Of a stretch of 64,000 nt of DNA, positions 35,765 through 47,984 are shown piece by piece (within the stretch, counting starts at the first letter, position 1; every line of letters starts with the position of its first letter). Source of the DNA: Ascidia mentula. Its lineage: Eukaryota > Chordata > Ascidiacea > Phlebobranchia > Ascidiidae. The notes under the pieces were generated by a model. It was not told the DNA's origin. It did not search any database and was given only the letters and a program-made list of their open reading frames with translations. The position numbers were made by a program, and so were the translations under genes. The DNA lies in NCBI GenBank assembly GCA_947561715.1, contig OX387199.1, positions 5,833,001 through 5,897,000 on the forward strand, read 5' to 3'.

Positions 35765-37099
35765 TTTTATCAAACGTTTTTGTAGAAAACATTCAATGAC
35801 GTGTTAAAAATAACGTATCGGCCTCACACCGTTTTTTTTGACGAATGGACACTGGTTGATTCCACGAAACCGCTGTTTCTATTTCTAAATCATCGCTAGA
35901 ATTAATTACCCTTGTACTCACTACACAAGAATGGATCTTGGTTGTAAAGGTGTCGGTTTGGCTTTTGCTATGTTTAACTTATTAAGTGTTGTAATACTGA
36001 TACGATTTTATCCTATTTTGTGGGAGTCGTTATGACAATAATCATATTTGCTGCTGTGACAAAACAGTAAAAGGTAAAATTGATAGCTGGAAGTGAAGAA
36101 AATTAGCTAAATTGATCAAATCTTTTGAGGAATATCCGCTGTATTATAAATGTTTAAAGATGTGCAAACTGTAGTCAAGTCCTTCGCAGTTCGCTTCCGA
36201 CCAGCACACGACATAGTACCTCTCATTATCATTCCTCACATATGCTTTGGCATGTCACTTGCAGCGAAACCAAATTAAACTAGAGAATAAAGCGCCAGAT
36301 TAAACCAATATGAGATCTTATCAGGTTTTTCGGTCTTCCCTATGTTGGAACAGATCACGTGACAGCAACCCAGCTTCCATCCAAGGGAGTTCCCCATTGT
36401 CAAAACTTTCATCCTACGGTGGAATATGATTTTTAGCATACGTGAGCATAACTGAACGGTGAAACTGGTACCAGGTGGAATTTCATCGTTAATGCCCCCT
36501 AACACTGTGCCGAACTTTTACGCTCGTCCGATGCATCCCTCTCAACAACACAACTTTGCTTTATGCCCTTGTTGTGTTGATGACTGTTTGCTCTGGATGA
36601 GAAAAGCTTTTAGCAAACTTATAACGTATATTTAGTGCGTCACACGGTAAAGCAAGCATCATACTATTTGGACAAAAGGGCAATTGCCATTCATTAATGA
36701 ATGCTTCGATATCGGCTTTGAATAATTAGCAGTTGAAACGTTTCAGAGGAACTCAGCTTTTTCATGATTTTTATGTTTTTGGTTGTAAGTTTGAATTTTA
36801 CAGTGAAATTACCAACTGGGGATCATTGAAAGGAATGAGCATTTACTATAACCGTGTTGCGTATAACAACTAAAACTTTGAAACACAAAAGTCGGATTGT
36901 CAGATAAGAGCTTCTAGTACTCAGCATTGGAAATTCGATCACACATATTTAAGATTGTCAATTTTTGCCTGGTGTGGTCGCCTATTAACCTCCGGGACAA
37001 CATCGTTATATGACGCACAGGTCTTGAGACCATTTGCTTTGTACTATAACGTGGTCAATTTCTCATGTTCTGTTACTTAAGCAAAAGCACAAGGCCTGC
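35765..37099. other. Intergenic, start of unit shared with 42832-44076
   Basis: The left edge is the recombination junction inside P4. The stretch carries an E-box/kappaB module at 36356-36394. It is related to 19156-20300 and 49180-50330. Confidence 0.55.
36356..36394 (+). promoter_or_regulatory. E-box + kappaB module, orphan copy
   Basis: CACGTG at 36356-36361, 23-nt gap, GGGAGTTCCC at 36385-36394. No intact gene follows within 2 kb. Confidence 0.4.
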
Positions 37100-37511
37100 A
37101 CAAAAGAAATGTTATCAATGAAGGAGGTTATTAAGCTGCATAATTTCAGCATCGAACCAACTCAATGAATTTTACTGAACGTGTTCAAGGTTTGCCAAAT
37201 TTTAAGGGTGAGTTTTAAGGCAAGTTTCAAAGACGAGTTGACCGTTTTACAGCTTGTAAAAGGATGTTTGAGATTGTCAAATATACCCCAAGGTGGAAAT
37301 TGGTGATCCTAACGGGAAACAAGTTTTTAGTTTGCTTCCATGGATTACCAACACCAGCCACTTGATGAAAGTTGGAAATTGCTTTGTGTTTGATGTACAC
37401 GACCTACTGGAAATAGCATTGATTGTGTATTCTAACATATACGTTGAACTTCCTGGCAGGCTAATACACGTCAACATTTACGTGCGTGACGAAATTTATT
37501 TGTTTGCTTAA
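37100..37511 (+). pseudogene. Pf3: truncated relic of family P
   Basis: A 72-codon frame (37293-37511) keeps NGKQ, WITN, MKVGNCFVFDV and IYVEL. Upstream, interrupted sequence still resembles the start and the FQGEFR region. It is nearly identical to Pf4. Confidence 0.6.
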
Positions 37512-37801
37512 TAGTTCATTGATTCAAATACGCCATCATTAATTGAAGTGTCATTAACTTTTGAGTAAATGTGCAACAAAATTTGTATCATCTTGTTCCA
37601 GATCCGCCGCCGATATATGTAAATGTAAAAGGCTAGTTGTGAGGTTTTGTTAGTACCGTAAATTTCCCTTCAAATTGGCATGAAGCCGTCGTATCGAATG
37701 TAGTAAAGTATTTCTCCGCCAAGCGTTCTCAGTAGTCGGTAAGGTTTGTATACACGCACTTCGAGATTGATTTACAGAATCTATTTTCGCGTTTAGAATA
37801 G

Positions 37802-38141
37802 TGTGAGTTCAACTTACTTGGTTAGCGTGGGTAATTTAGTTACAATACCAAGAGAGGTTCGCGTATTTTAGAGAAAACTTGGTTAGCGTCGAACGCGAAC
37901 CACGCGAACAACACGTTAACAAAAACCAACAAATTATATCATTGTTAAATTTCAGTTTCAGTACAGGTGCCATGGTGCAATATAATAAAACACACAAACC
38001 TCGTATTGAAGGTACAGTAACAAATTAATAAAAGTTCTGCAATGTCTCTTGCACAAATTATTAGTGTTTCGTTGCTTCAGAAGAAGTGGCCTTTCTGTTG
38101 TAATCAAGTTACCCACGCTAACCAAATAAGTTGAACTCACA
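37802..38141. mobile_element. Foldback/MITE-like element with 33-bp inverted ends
   Basis: The 340-bp segment starts TGTGAGTTCAACTTACTTGG and ends in its inverted counterpart, 33 nt with one mismatch. Related units lack it (about 23736 and 30268, where AGAATAG runs straight into ATTAATT-type sequence). No clear target duplication is seen. A second inverted pair (37890-37936 and 38221-38265) overlaps and extends beyond the right end. Confidence 0.7.
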
Positions 38142-38647
38142 ATTAATTTGCTATGTATTCGTTACTGTACCTTGGGTCGGTGGTGTTTGCTTCTTTTTAA
38201 ATTTGTGTTAATTAACGAAAATAATTTGTTGGTTTTCGTTATTGTGTCGTTCGCGTGGTTCGCGTATTTTAGAGAAGAGAAGTCCTTTATTGTGCCCCGT
38301 TCGTGTAGGTGTTGGTCTGCCGTTTTAAACGAGTTGAAGTTATGAAGTTATGAAAATAAGTGGTGTTATGTACCGTAAAGAACTGAGTTTGGATCTAAAC
38401 CAAAAGCCATTTTGGTGTTCTACCAGATATTTTCTGGCATTAAACCTGGGATAAGTATTAATATCACTACTATCAGCCTTAAAAATGGATGATAATTTTG
38501 AGCTGCTCTTTATTAGAGATATATAACATTTATTTGCCGAGACGGACTAAAGGTTTTATGTTACGCGTTGTTATTATAACCTCTAACGCACATTTACCTG
38601 TCACAAGGTTATAGATTAAGTCAAGCATTTGGACTGATTGATCAAAT

Positions 38648-38686
38648 CACGTGACAGAAACCTAGTTTGCACTTACGGGACTTTCC
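38648..38686 (+). promoter_or_regulatory. E-box + kappaB module of P5
   Basis: CACGTG at 38648-38653, 23-nt gap, GGGACTTTCC (classical kappaB form) at 38677-38686. It begins 186 bp before the P5 ATG. Confidence 0.6.
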
Positions 38687-38833
38687 CTCTGTCAAAACTA
38701 ACTTCGACATTGTTAGGATGACTTTGCGTTTTAATTACTGAAAGCTTCCGATCACGGAGGAGTACTTGCTCGTAAAAAACTTCAATAGCGCAACAACTAT
38801 ATTACATATCTTTTACTGCAGTTAAACTTCGAC

Positions 38834-39897
38834 ATGGATGTTGTCTCATTTGGTGATGTGTTATTAATGCTTACTGTTGAACGTGATGTTACAAAAGCCG
38901 AGGACAGTGAATATTCAGTTAAAAAAATCGATGATTTTCAAGGTGAATTCCGGGTTAACATAGAACGTAGGTTAAATTACTTTCGCCAAGAACACGAGAA
39001 TAAAGGAAAACGACTAAATTTGGAAGGTTTTAAATATTTCAAAGTAGAAGTTGAAGAATTTGTTGGAAAGCATTTTCTTCGCCTCCTCATATGGATTACA
39101 AACAGCACCACCTTCATGAAAACAGGAAATTGTTTTGTATTTTTCGTAAACAACGAGCCAGACACAGCGCTGACAGTTTTGGACAATCGTTGTTGGATTG
39201 AGTTTCGCAGTGACGGCGAAAAGGCGGCAAATGAAAGAGGAACGTGGGCCAAAGCATTCGATGACAAGACCTTGGACAAACAAAGAAATTACAAGAAGTT
39301 TGTGGGAAGGGATAAAAAATCTGTGCAAGAGTTTCGTTCTGGCTTACGAATTCAGTTTAAAAAATTTATGCAAAATGCAATAATTGAAACAGAGCCTGTC
39401 TACCGCCATTTGTTTTGTGGAATTATTTGGGAAATCGCAAAATGTCACATTAAAACCTGGAGGGTTCACCAATATCTAAAAGATTTTCCAACTTCAGCTT
39501 TGATCAAACTGGCGATAGACAACGGATTAAGTGGAAAATTACAACCAGTTTTTAACGACCACGGATTGGGACATGAAGTTCCGAATGACGATGACGATGA
39601 CGTTGACGCAAGTTGGAATCAGTTCTACGCACCTAAAGCTGACCTACGTAAAAAGGGAGCAAAGGAAATCATTGATCAGTAAGTAGTATGTGATCGTAAA
39701 ACAATGTAAACACGAATAAAGTTATCAACATATTACCGTCATATAAATTTATGTGGTTCCAAAAACAATGCAAATTTCTGTTGCAAGGTTAATGCTGGTT
39801 GTCTGTGTTTAGAGTTTTCCCTCCGACACCAGACGGAAAATACAATAAGGCTGATATAAAGAAAATCGCTGAAGACACCCAGGAATTTTATTTGTGA
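38834..39897 (+). CDS. P5: uncharacterised family P protein, 309 aa, two exons
   Basis: Exons are 38834-39678 and 39813-39897; 930 nt in frame, donor GTAAGT, acceptor GTTTAG. It starts MDVVSFGDVL, two residues shorter at the N-terminus than MDVEKISFDD, a trait shared only with P6. Distinctive blocks are VGKHFLRLLIWI, DNRCWIEFRSDGEK and ERGTWAKAFDDK. It has the longest Asp-rich linker of the P1-P7 copies (NDDDDDVDASW). The tail is VFPPTPDGKYN ending QEFYL. P5 and P6 are recent duplicates in a tandem unit of about 7 kb. Function unknown. Confidence 0.85.
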
Positions 39898-42130
39898 TAT
39901 GTTAAATTATGTTTGTCTGATTTGAGTGCTTGTAGGCGTTTACTAATTTTGTCTAACTCAAAAATAATCAAAAGATTTTGTTCCAACACCTTGACTTGTG
40001 GCATGTGAAGTGTTTTTGTGAATATTTGTTATCGAACAGACGCTTGCATCCTTGTTCTTACCTAGTAAACATATTCATATTTACTCGATAACACTGTTTG
40101 CTACGTATTGACTCACTTTATGCACTTTACATTGACATTCGACTGTATATGTGTGCGCGGGTGGCGGCAGAGACTTAATATTTCGCAAGTTAGTTACTGG
40201 GCTTACAGATACATCATGCAAGTTCGACACGTTCGCTAGTAAGTGAACGCAATGCGGTTTCTTGTTTTATGAAACGCGATTGGTATTAAAAATTTTTCCT
40301 CAAGCACGAACTTGAACCTTATTGGCTAGCAATTAATAACAGCTGTATTTTGATTAAGCTGTAGTTTTTTTTGTTATATCAGTAGTTTCCAAGCACCTGC
40401 TGATTCTTGTTGTGTTTTGTGTGCTATGGTACGATAGTTTCTAATAATGTCGTGCCCAATTGAGCGAGAGGCAGATGGGGATCCAATTTTCTAATCAAAA
40501 GTAACTACTTAATCGCCTCGTTGATCATTGTAAATATTAATTTTTGAAAGTTTGAATGCCCTATAACGTGTGTGTAGCGACCTAACCTATACTCCGAGGC
40601 ATTGTAAATAAATGCGATGTTACAAGATATGTTGTGACCGTGTATCCTATAAACGAAAGGCCTTAGTTAGCTTACTGTTGCAGAAAGTTAGCTTACTATT
40701 TGGCAAACCAAGCAAGTATACAAATGCTCAAGTCTCATATGATTCGTTACCGCTTGTCTACACAAAAGATGGACGATTAACCAGAAGGTATACCATAAAG
40801 TGGACATATGTGGCTACCGCTAGTCCAGTGTCACAGTCACCAGCTGCACTGATGGGTCCTTATAGGTCGAAACAGTGTGCACGTGCCTGCAGCTTCCACG
40901 TTACACTTAGGCCTGTTTACATAAAATGGTTCGTGAAAGAGCTTTCGCCGTTAAATCATTAAGAACTAACAGACCATAGCGAGCGAACTTAGATTCTCAA
41001 TTTACAGGCGATGATGTTTATGAGAAAAACTAACCTGGGGCATTGTAAAAAATTGCGATGTTACAAGATTCGTTGTGCCCGTGTCCTACCAACGAAGAGC
41101 CTTAATTAACGTTCAGAAAAATAAAGTTAGCTTACTGTTTGGAAATACAAATGCACAAGTCGCATATAATTCGTTACCACTTGGCTTTGAAACAGAAGGC
41201 ACCCCAAAGTGGAAATATATGAGCCTGCTAGTCTAAACGCTAGCCCAGTCTCACAGTCACCAGCTGCATTAATAAAACCTTACAGGTCGAAACAGTGTGC
41301 ACCTGCTTGCAGCTTCCATGTTGCACCAGCACTGTTCACATAAAACTGATCTTTGCTTTTTTACAACTTACTGCAAAACTTATTGCTCTACAAGTGGGGT
41401 ATTGTTACGTCTATTTTTCCAAATTAGCTGGTTTTTAGACAGCAGGTAACGACGAAATGTCTATTGCTTCGGCGTTTTTAATCAAATTAAAAAATCATTT
41501 CCTATAGTCATATAACAAACACACGAAATAATGAAATTGCCGAGAAAATAACTGTCCCGGAATTATTTCGGCAACCCAACGCTGCCTCCCTAATTCAGAA
41601 AAGGCCCGGACCCTGCATTAACGGCTCACCAGTAAAGCGAAAATACCCCACACTGGTTTCACCAAATGGGCGTCTGGATTTTTTAAACGAACCACTGATA
41701 AAAACGAAGATAAAACATAAAATACCAGTAAACGCCAATAAACGCTTCAATAAAAACTACTTATTTGACAACACTAAAAACAACCGTACAGCGCGACGCC
41801 CATCTCAAGACTAACCGATCATACACACAGCACTCCTTGCACCGGCCAATTAACCAAACAACGACTTACACGTGAACCAGTGAAGCGTTACGGGATGTGG
41901 CAAACATGCAAAAATACTATAGTGCGGAAATAAACCCATAGGGGAGTTTGATAAAACATGAGTGCAAGAAACAGATAAAAACAAAAGAAGGGGGCGATAT
42001 GTTGTGCGCATCTTATGTAATAAGGAGTGTTTTAAATAAACAACACAAATGATCAAAGAAAGCATAAAGAAGAGGTGCCATGTGTCATTTTCACCACACA
42101 ACTTTCAACAATCTTTCATTTTTATATATT
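39898..42130. repeat. P5 3' flank: duplicated non-coding unit R
   Basis: It is homologous to the flanks of P2 and P3. Sub-unit copies start at about 40599 and 41038. No gene is supported. Confidence 0.6.
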
Positions 42131-42285
42131 TTTTACCGCACCGGAATTCGGACCCCGGTTATTCTGCCCCAAAATCCTATTCAGGTGTTTTCTATGGGTC
42201 GGGCGCCTAGACCAATTTACTATGGTTTTCTCTACGCAGCTCTCGGGTTCAAGAAAGCGGTAAGTACTCTGCAACTTGGATTCCG
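42131..42285 (-). mobile_element. tRNA-derived SINE-like element S3
   Basis: Near-identical to S2, in the same orientation and position relative to a T fragment, so it was carried along by the tandem duplication rather than inserted independently. Confidence 0.55.
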
Positions 42286-42335
42286 TATGGTGGCGTAATG
42301 GGTATTGATCGTATCAGCAAAAGCGTTTACCTCCA

Positions 42336-42582
42336 CATAACCCACATGGATAGATTAATTAGACAAGTCGATACACTCACCAAACCTATTGCAATGTTTA
42401 TAAACCACGTACAAAGAGTGTCATTGAGGGGAGTCCATATAAGTAGTAACAGCATAAACACGGTTGACGCCAAAAGGAAGAAGCACGCCGCAGTGCAAAT
42501 GCGGTTGTTTAACTTCAAACCAAGTTCTTTGCAGTATATTTGGTAAATCAATGCAGCTAAAGAAAGATAGGAAATAGAGATA
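42336..42582 (-). pseudogene. Tf3: T-gene fragment, TM1 to TM3
   Basis: Same ends and same open stretch as Tf2, 7846 bp away. It ends after LSMWV at the SINE side and is cut at 42582 on the other. Confidence 0.75.
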
Positions 42583-42706
42583 TGTAACATTTATTTGCCG
42601 AGATGGACTAAAGATTTTATGTTAGGCGTTATTATTATAAATTTACCTATTACAGGATTGTGGAATAACCTCAAGCAAATCTAGCGTTAGGATTGGTGGA
42701 GCAAAT

Positions 42707-42746
42707 CACGTGACAGAAACCCAGCTTACAGTCACGGGAATTTCCC
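42707..42746 (+). promoter_or_regulatory. E-box + palindromic kappaB module left without its P gene
   Basis: CACGTG at 42707-42712, 23-nt gap, GGGAATTTCCC at 42736-42746. It corresponds to the P4 module, but the P4-equivalent gene has been deleted just downstream (junction about 42827). Confidence 0.55.
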
Positions 42747-42827
42747 TTTGTCAACACTAACTTCGACATTGTTAGGTTGACTTCGTGTTTTAACACTGGA
42801 AGCTTCAGATCTGAGCGCAGTACTTGC

Positions 42828-44075
42828 ACGAAACCGCTGTTTCTATTTATAAATCATCGCTAGAATTAATTACCCTTGTACTCACTACACAAGAATGGAT
42901 CTTGGTTGTAAAGGTGTCGGTTTGGCTTTTGCTATGTTTAACTAATTAAGTGTTGTAATACTGATACGATTTTATCCTATTTTGTGGGAGTCGTTATGAC
43001 AATAATCATATAATCATATTTGCTGCTGTGACAGACAAAACAGTAAAAGGTAAAATTGATAGCTGGAAGTGAAGAAAATTAGCTAAATTGATCAAATCTT
43101 TTAAGGAATATCCGCTGTATTATAAATGTTTAAAGATGTGCAAACTGTAGTCAAGTCCTTCGCAGTTCGCTTCCGACCAGCACACGACATAGTACCTCTC
43201 ATTATCATTCCTCACATATGCTTTGGCATGTCACTTGCAGCGAAACCAAATCAAACTAGAGAATAAAGCGCCAGATTAAACCAATATGAGATCTTATCAG
43301 GTTTTACGGTCTTCCCTATGTTGGAACAGATCACGTGACAGCAACCCAGCTTCCATCCAAGGGAGTTTCCCATTGTCAAAACTTTCATCCTACAGTGGAA
43401 TATGATTTTTAGCATACGTGAGCATAACTGAACGGTGAAACTGGTGCCAGGTGGAATTTCATCGTTAATGCCCCCTAACACTGTGCCGAACTTTTACGCT
43501 CGTCCGATGCATCCCTCTCAACAACACAACTTTGCTTTATGCCCTTGTTGTGTTGATGACTGTATGCTCTGGATGAGAAAAGCTTTTAGCAAACTTATAA
43601 CGTATATTTAGTGCGTCACACGGTAAAGCAAGCATCATACTATTTGGACAAAAGGGCAATTGCCATTCATTAATGAATGCTTCGATATCGGCTTTGAATA
43701 ATTAGCAGTTGAAACGTTTCAGAGGAACTCAGCTTTTTCATGATTTTTATGTTTTTGGTTGTAAGTTTGAATTTTACAGTGAAATTACCAACTGGGGATC
43801 ATTGAAAGGAATGAGCATTTACTATAACCGTGTTGCATATAACAACTAAAACTTTGAAACACAAAAGTCGGATTGTCAGATAAGAGCTTCTAGTACTCAG
43901 CATTGGAAATTCGATCACACATATTTAAGATTGTCAATTTTTGCCTGGTGTGGTCGCCTATTAACCTCCGGGACAACATCGTTATATGACGCACAGGTCT
44001 TGAGACCATTTGCTTTGTACTATAACGTGGTCAATTTTTCATGTTCTGTTACTTAAGCAAAAGCACAAGGCCTGC
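42828..44075. other. Intergenic, copy of 35868-37099
   Basis: It starts at the deletion junction where CAGTACTTGC runs into CACGAAACCGC. It contains an E-box/kappaB module at 43332-43371. No gene is supported. Confidence 0.55.
43332..43371 (+). promoter_or_regulatory. E-box + kappaB module, orphan copy
   Basis: CACGTG at 43332-43337, 23-nt gap, GGGAGTTTCCC at 43361-43371. It is a tandem copy of the module at 36356. Confidence 0.4.
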
Positions 44076-44487
44076 ACAAAAGAAATGTTATCAATGAAGG
44101 AGGTTATTAAGCTGCATAATTTCAGCATCGAACCAACTCAATGAATTTTACTGAACGTGTTCAAGGTTTGCCAAATTTTAAGGGTGAGTTTTAAGGCAAG
44201 TTTCAAAGACGAGTTGACCGTTTTACATCTTGTAAAAGGATATTTGAGATTGTCAAATATACCCCAAGGTGGAAATTGGTGATCCTAACGGGAAACAAGT
44301 TTTTAGTTTGCTTCCATGGATTACCAACACCAGCCACTTTACGAAAGTTGGAAATTGCTTTGTGTTTGATGTACACGACCTACTGGAAATAGCATTGATT
44401 GTGTATTCTAACATATACGTTGAACTTCCTGGCAGGCTAATACACGTCAACATTTACGTGCGTGACGAAATTTATTTGTTTGCTTAA
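44076..44487 (+). pseudogene. Pf4: truncated relic of family P
   Basis: Duplicate of Pf3, offset 6976 bp, with a 72-codon frame at 44269-44487 that differs from Pf3 at only a few residues. Confidence 0.6.
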
Positions 44488-44777
44488 TAGTTCATTGATT
44501 CAAATACGCCATCATTAATTGAAGTGTCATTAACTTTTGAGTAAATGTGCAACAAAATTTGTATCATCTTGTTCCAGATCCGCCACCGATATATGTAAAT
44601 GTAAAAGGCTAGTTGTGAGGTTTTGTTAGTACCGTAAATTTCCCTTCAAATTGGCATGAAGCCGTCGTATCGAATGTAGTAAAGTATTTCTCCGCCAAGC
44701 GTTCTCAGTAGTCGGTAAGGTTTGTATACACGCACTTCGAGATTGATTTACAGAATCTATTTTCGCGTTTAGAATAG

Positions 44778-45117
44778 TGTGAGTTCAACTTACTTGGTTA
44801 GCGTGGGTAATTTAGTTACAATACCAAGAGAGGTTCGCGTATTTTAGAGAAAACTTGGTTAGCGTCGAACGCGAACCACGCGAACAACTCGCTAACAAAA
44901 ACCAACAAATTATATAATTGTTAAATTTCAGTTTCAGTACAGGTGCCATGGTGCAATATAATAAAACACACAAACCTCGTATTGAAGGTACAGTAACAAA
45001 TTAATAAAAGTTCTGCAATGTCTCTTGCACAAATTATTAGTGTTTCGTTGCTTCAGAAGAAGTGGCCTTTCTGTTGTAATCAAGTTACCCACGCTAACCA
45101 AATAAGTTGAACTCACA
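44778..45117. mobile_element. Foldback/MITE-like element, second copy
   Basis: It has the same 340-bp length and inverted ends as 37802-38141, at the matching place in the tandem unit, so the insertion predates the duplication. The neighbouring 9-bp GTTCGCGTG motif has one more unit here than in the first copy (about 45226-45250). Confidence 0.7.
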
Positions 45118-45632
45118 ATTAATTTGCTATGTATTCGTTACTGTACCTTGGGTCGGTGGTGTTTGCTTCTTTTTAAATTTGTGTTAATTAACGAAAATAA
45201 TTTTTTGGTTTTCGTTATTGTGTCGTTCGCGTGGTTCGCGTGGTTCGCGTATTTTAGAGAAGAGAAGTCCTTTATTGTGCCCCGTTCGTGTAGGTGTTGG
45301 TCTGCCGTTTCAAACGAGTTGAAGTTATGAAGTTATGAAAATAAGTGGTGTGATGTACCGTAAAGAACTGAGTTTGGATCTAAACCAAAAGCCATTTTGG
45401 TGTTCTACCAGATATTTTCTGGCATTAAACCTAGGATAAGTATTAATATCACTACTATCAGCCTTAAAAATGGATAATAATTTTGAGCTGCTCTTTATTA
45501 GAGATATATAACATTTATTTGCCGAGACGGACTAAAGGTTTTATGTTACGCGTTGTTATTATAACCTCTAACGCACATTTACCTGTCACAAGGTTATAGA
45601 TTAAGTCAAGCATTTGGACTGATTGATCAAAT

Positions 45633-45671
45633 CACGTGACAGAAACCTAGTTTGCACTTACGGGACTTTCC
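45633..45671 (+). promoter_or_regulatory. E-box + kappaB module of P6
   Basis: CACGTG at 45633-45638, 23-nt gap, GGGACTTTCC at 45662-45671. It begins 186 bp before the P6 ATG. Confidence 0.6.
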
Positions 45672-45818
45672 CTTTGTCAAAACTAACTTCGACATTGTTA
45701 GGATGACTTTGCGTTTTAATTACTGAAAGCTTCCGATCAGAGAGGAGTACTTGCTCGTAAAAAACTTCAATAGCGCAACAACTATATTACATATCTTTTA
45801 CTGCAGTTAAACTTCGAC

Positions 45819-46871
45819 ATGGATGTTGTCTCATTTGGTGATGTGTTATTAATGCTTACTGTTGAACGTGATGTTACAAAAGCCGAGGACAGTGAATATT
45901 CAGTTAAAAAAATCGATGATTTTCAAGGTGAATTCCGGGTTAACATAGAAAGTAGGTTAAATTACTTTCGCCAAGAACACGAGAAAAAAGGAAAACGACT
46001 AAATTTGGAAGGTTTTGAATATTTCAAAGTGGAAGTTGAAGAATTTGTTGGAAAGCATTTTCTTCACCTCCTCATATGGATTACAAACAGCACCACCCTA
46101 ATGAAAAATGGAAATTGTTTCGTGTTTTTCGTAAACAACGAGCCAGACACAGCGCTGACTGTTTTGGACAATCGTTGTTGGATTGAGTTTCGCAGTGACG
46201 GCGAAAAGGCGGCAAATGAAAGAGGAACGTGGGCCAAAGCATTCGATGACAAGACCTTGGACAAACAAAGAAATTACAAGAAGTTTGTGGGAAGGGATAA
46301 AAAATCTGTGCAAGAGTTTCGTTCTGGCTTACGAATCCAGTTTAAAAAATTCATGCAAAATGTAATAATTGAGACAGAGGCAAGATACCGCCATTTGTTT
46401 TGTGGAATTATTTGGGAAATCGCAAAATGTCACATTGAAAGCTGGAGGGTTCACAAATATCTAAAAGATTTTCCGACTTCAGCTTTGATCAAACTGGCGA
46501 TAGACAACGGATTAAGTGGAAAATTACAACCAGTTTTCAACGACCACGTATTGGGACAAAATGCTCCAAACGACGATGACGATGCCGCGAAATGGGACCA
46601 ATACTACGCAGCTAAAGCTGAACTACGTAAAAAGGGAGCAAAGGAAATCATTGATCAGTAAGTAGTATGTGATCGTAAAACAATGGAAATACAAATGAAG
46701 TTATCAACGTATAACCGTAATTTATGTGGTTCCAAAAACAATGCAAAACTCCGTTGCAAGGTTTTATGCTGGTTTTGTGTTTTTCGAGTTTTCCTACCGA
46801 CACCAGACGGGAAATACAATGAGGCTGATATAAAGAAAATGGCGAAAGACATCGAGAAATTTTATTTGTGA
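45819..46871 (+). CDS. P6: family P gene with lost intron acceptor
   Basis: Exon 1, 45819-46657, is open (MDVVSFGDVL ... AKEIIDQ) with donor GTAAGT. The position of the usual exon 2, 46787-46871, still encodes VFLPTPDGKYN ... EKFYL, but the intron ends TTTTTCG where the other copies have an AG, so the normal acceptor is gone. An AG two bases further on would shift the frame and give a short tail ending RREIQ after eleven residues. If normal splicing happened the protein would be 307 aa. P6 is otherwise a recent duplicate of P5, with a P2-like GHIES-type C-terminal segment (CHIESWRVHKY) and an NDDDDAAKW linker. Probably compromised, or using an altered C-terminus. Confidence 0.8.
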
Positions 46872-47377
46872 TATGTTAAATGATGTTTTTCTAATTTTAG
46901 TCATTGCAATTTTTGTTGAGAAGTATTAAAAACCTTGTCTTCTTGCATGTTAATTGCTTTTGTGAATATGCGTTACCGATCAGATGCTCGTATCCTGGTT
47001 CTTACATAAACAACATATTAATATTTACTCGATAACACTATGTGCCACGTATTGACTCACTTCATATACATCGACATTGAACTGTGTATGTGTGCGTGGT
47101 TCAGAGACTTTATCTTTCGCAAGTAAGTTACTGGTTTTATGTGTATATCATGCAGAGATATCCTGCAAGTTCGACACGTTCGCTTGGAATTGAACAAATG
47201 TGGTTTCTTGTTTTGTGAAATGCGTTTGGTTTTAAAACTTTTCCCACGAGCACGAACTTGGACCTTCTGGGCTACCAAGCAATGGGGCATTGTAAATAAA
47301 TGCGATGTTACAAGATATGTTGTGACCGTGTATCCTATAAACGAAAAACGTTAGTTAGCTTACTGTTGAAGTAGTGA
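46872..47377. repeat. P6 3' flank, shortened R unit
   Basis: It follows the P2 flank pattern but jumps at about 47282 to the AAATAAATGCGATG sub-unit, and near 47370 into T-gene upstream sequence. No gene is supported. Confidence 0.5.
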
Positions 47378-47640
47378 TGATACTGACTGTGTTCCGAGCT
47401 CCTGATAGCAATTGTGTCGTGGTGTTTGACGACACAATTCCAAATCAGTTTGTGATGCAAATTTCGAACGACTAAATCTGAAAAGAATTTCTTGATTCTG
47501 TTTGAATGTTTTTGCAATGTTAGTGACAGAATTATGTTTTGAGTTGTTATTTTTATTTACAGTTTTGTGACAATTGCCTGATACACTGCATTACTTGGAA
47601 AAAAGTGTTTCCAAGATCTGTTTTCCTTGCAACATCATTC
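47378..47640 (-). pseudogene. 5' end and upstream region of a T3-like gene
   Basis: It matches 63745-64000: the few codons after the T3 start (read on minus) plus its upstream sequence, including CACTGCATTACTTGG. The body of the gene is missing. Confidence 0.6.
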
Positions 47641-47984
47641 CACTCATGCGAAAAAACAATATTGCCAAGAACTATCATTTAAACGTCAACACAAGCATTT
47701 GCCTAACTCTACATTTGTTGTTTGAAGGCTGTGTAAAATATGACATACGGTCACGGCTTTTGTCAATGCGACTAAATATGCCCCACTGCATACGGTTCAA
47801 GTTACAAATCCGATGAAGCATTTTAATCCAAATTCCGATATTGATATACAGTTTCACTTAATATGATGATTAGCTTACTACCCGGGCTGAACGTTGGTAT
47901 CTTTGTATGACCGAACGCAGAACTCGTCACCATGCAGGATGTGGTTGGCTATAGCAAATCATCATAAATCAAGCACTTATTACC
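47641..47984. other. Intergenic
   Basis: Includes a short piece related to about 22250-22330 (GATGATTAGCTTACT onward). Nothing else recognised. Confidence 0.4.

Larger units (their letters stand above)
37512..38833. other. Intergenic upstream of P5 with foldback insertion
   Basis: It holds the nested inverted-repeat element (37802-38275) and the P5 module. No gene is supported. Confidence 0.5.
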
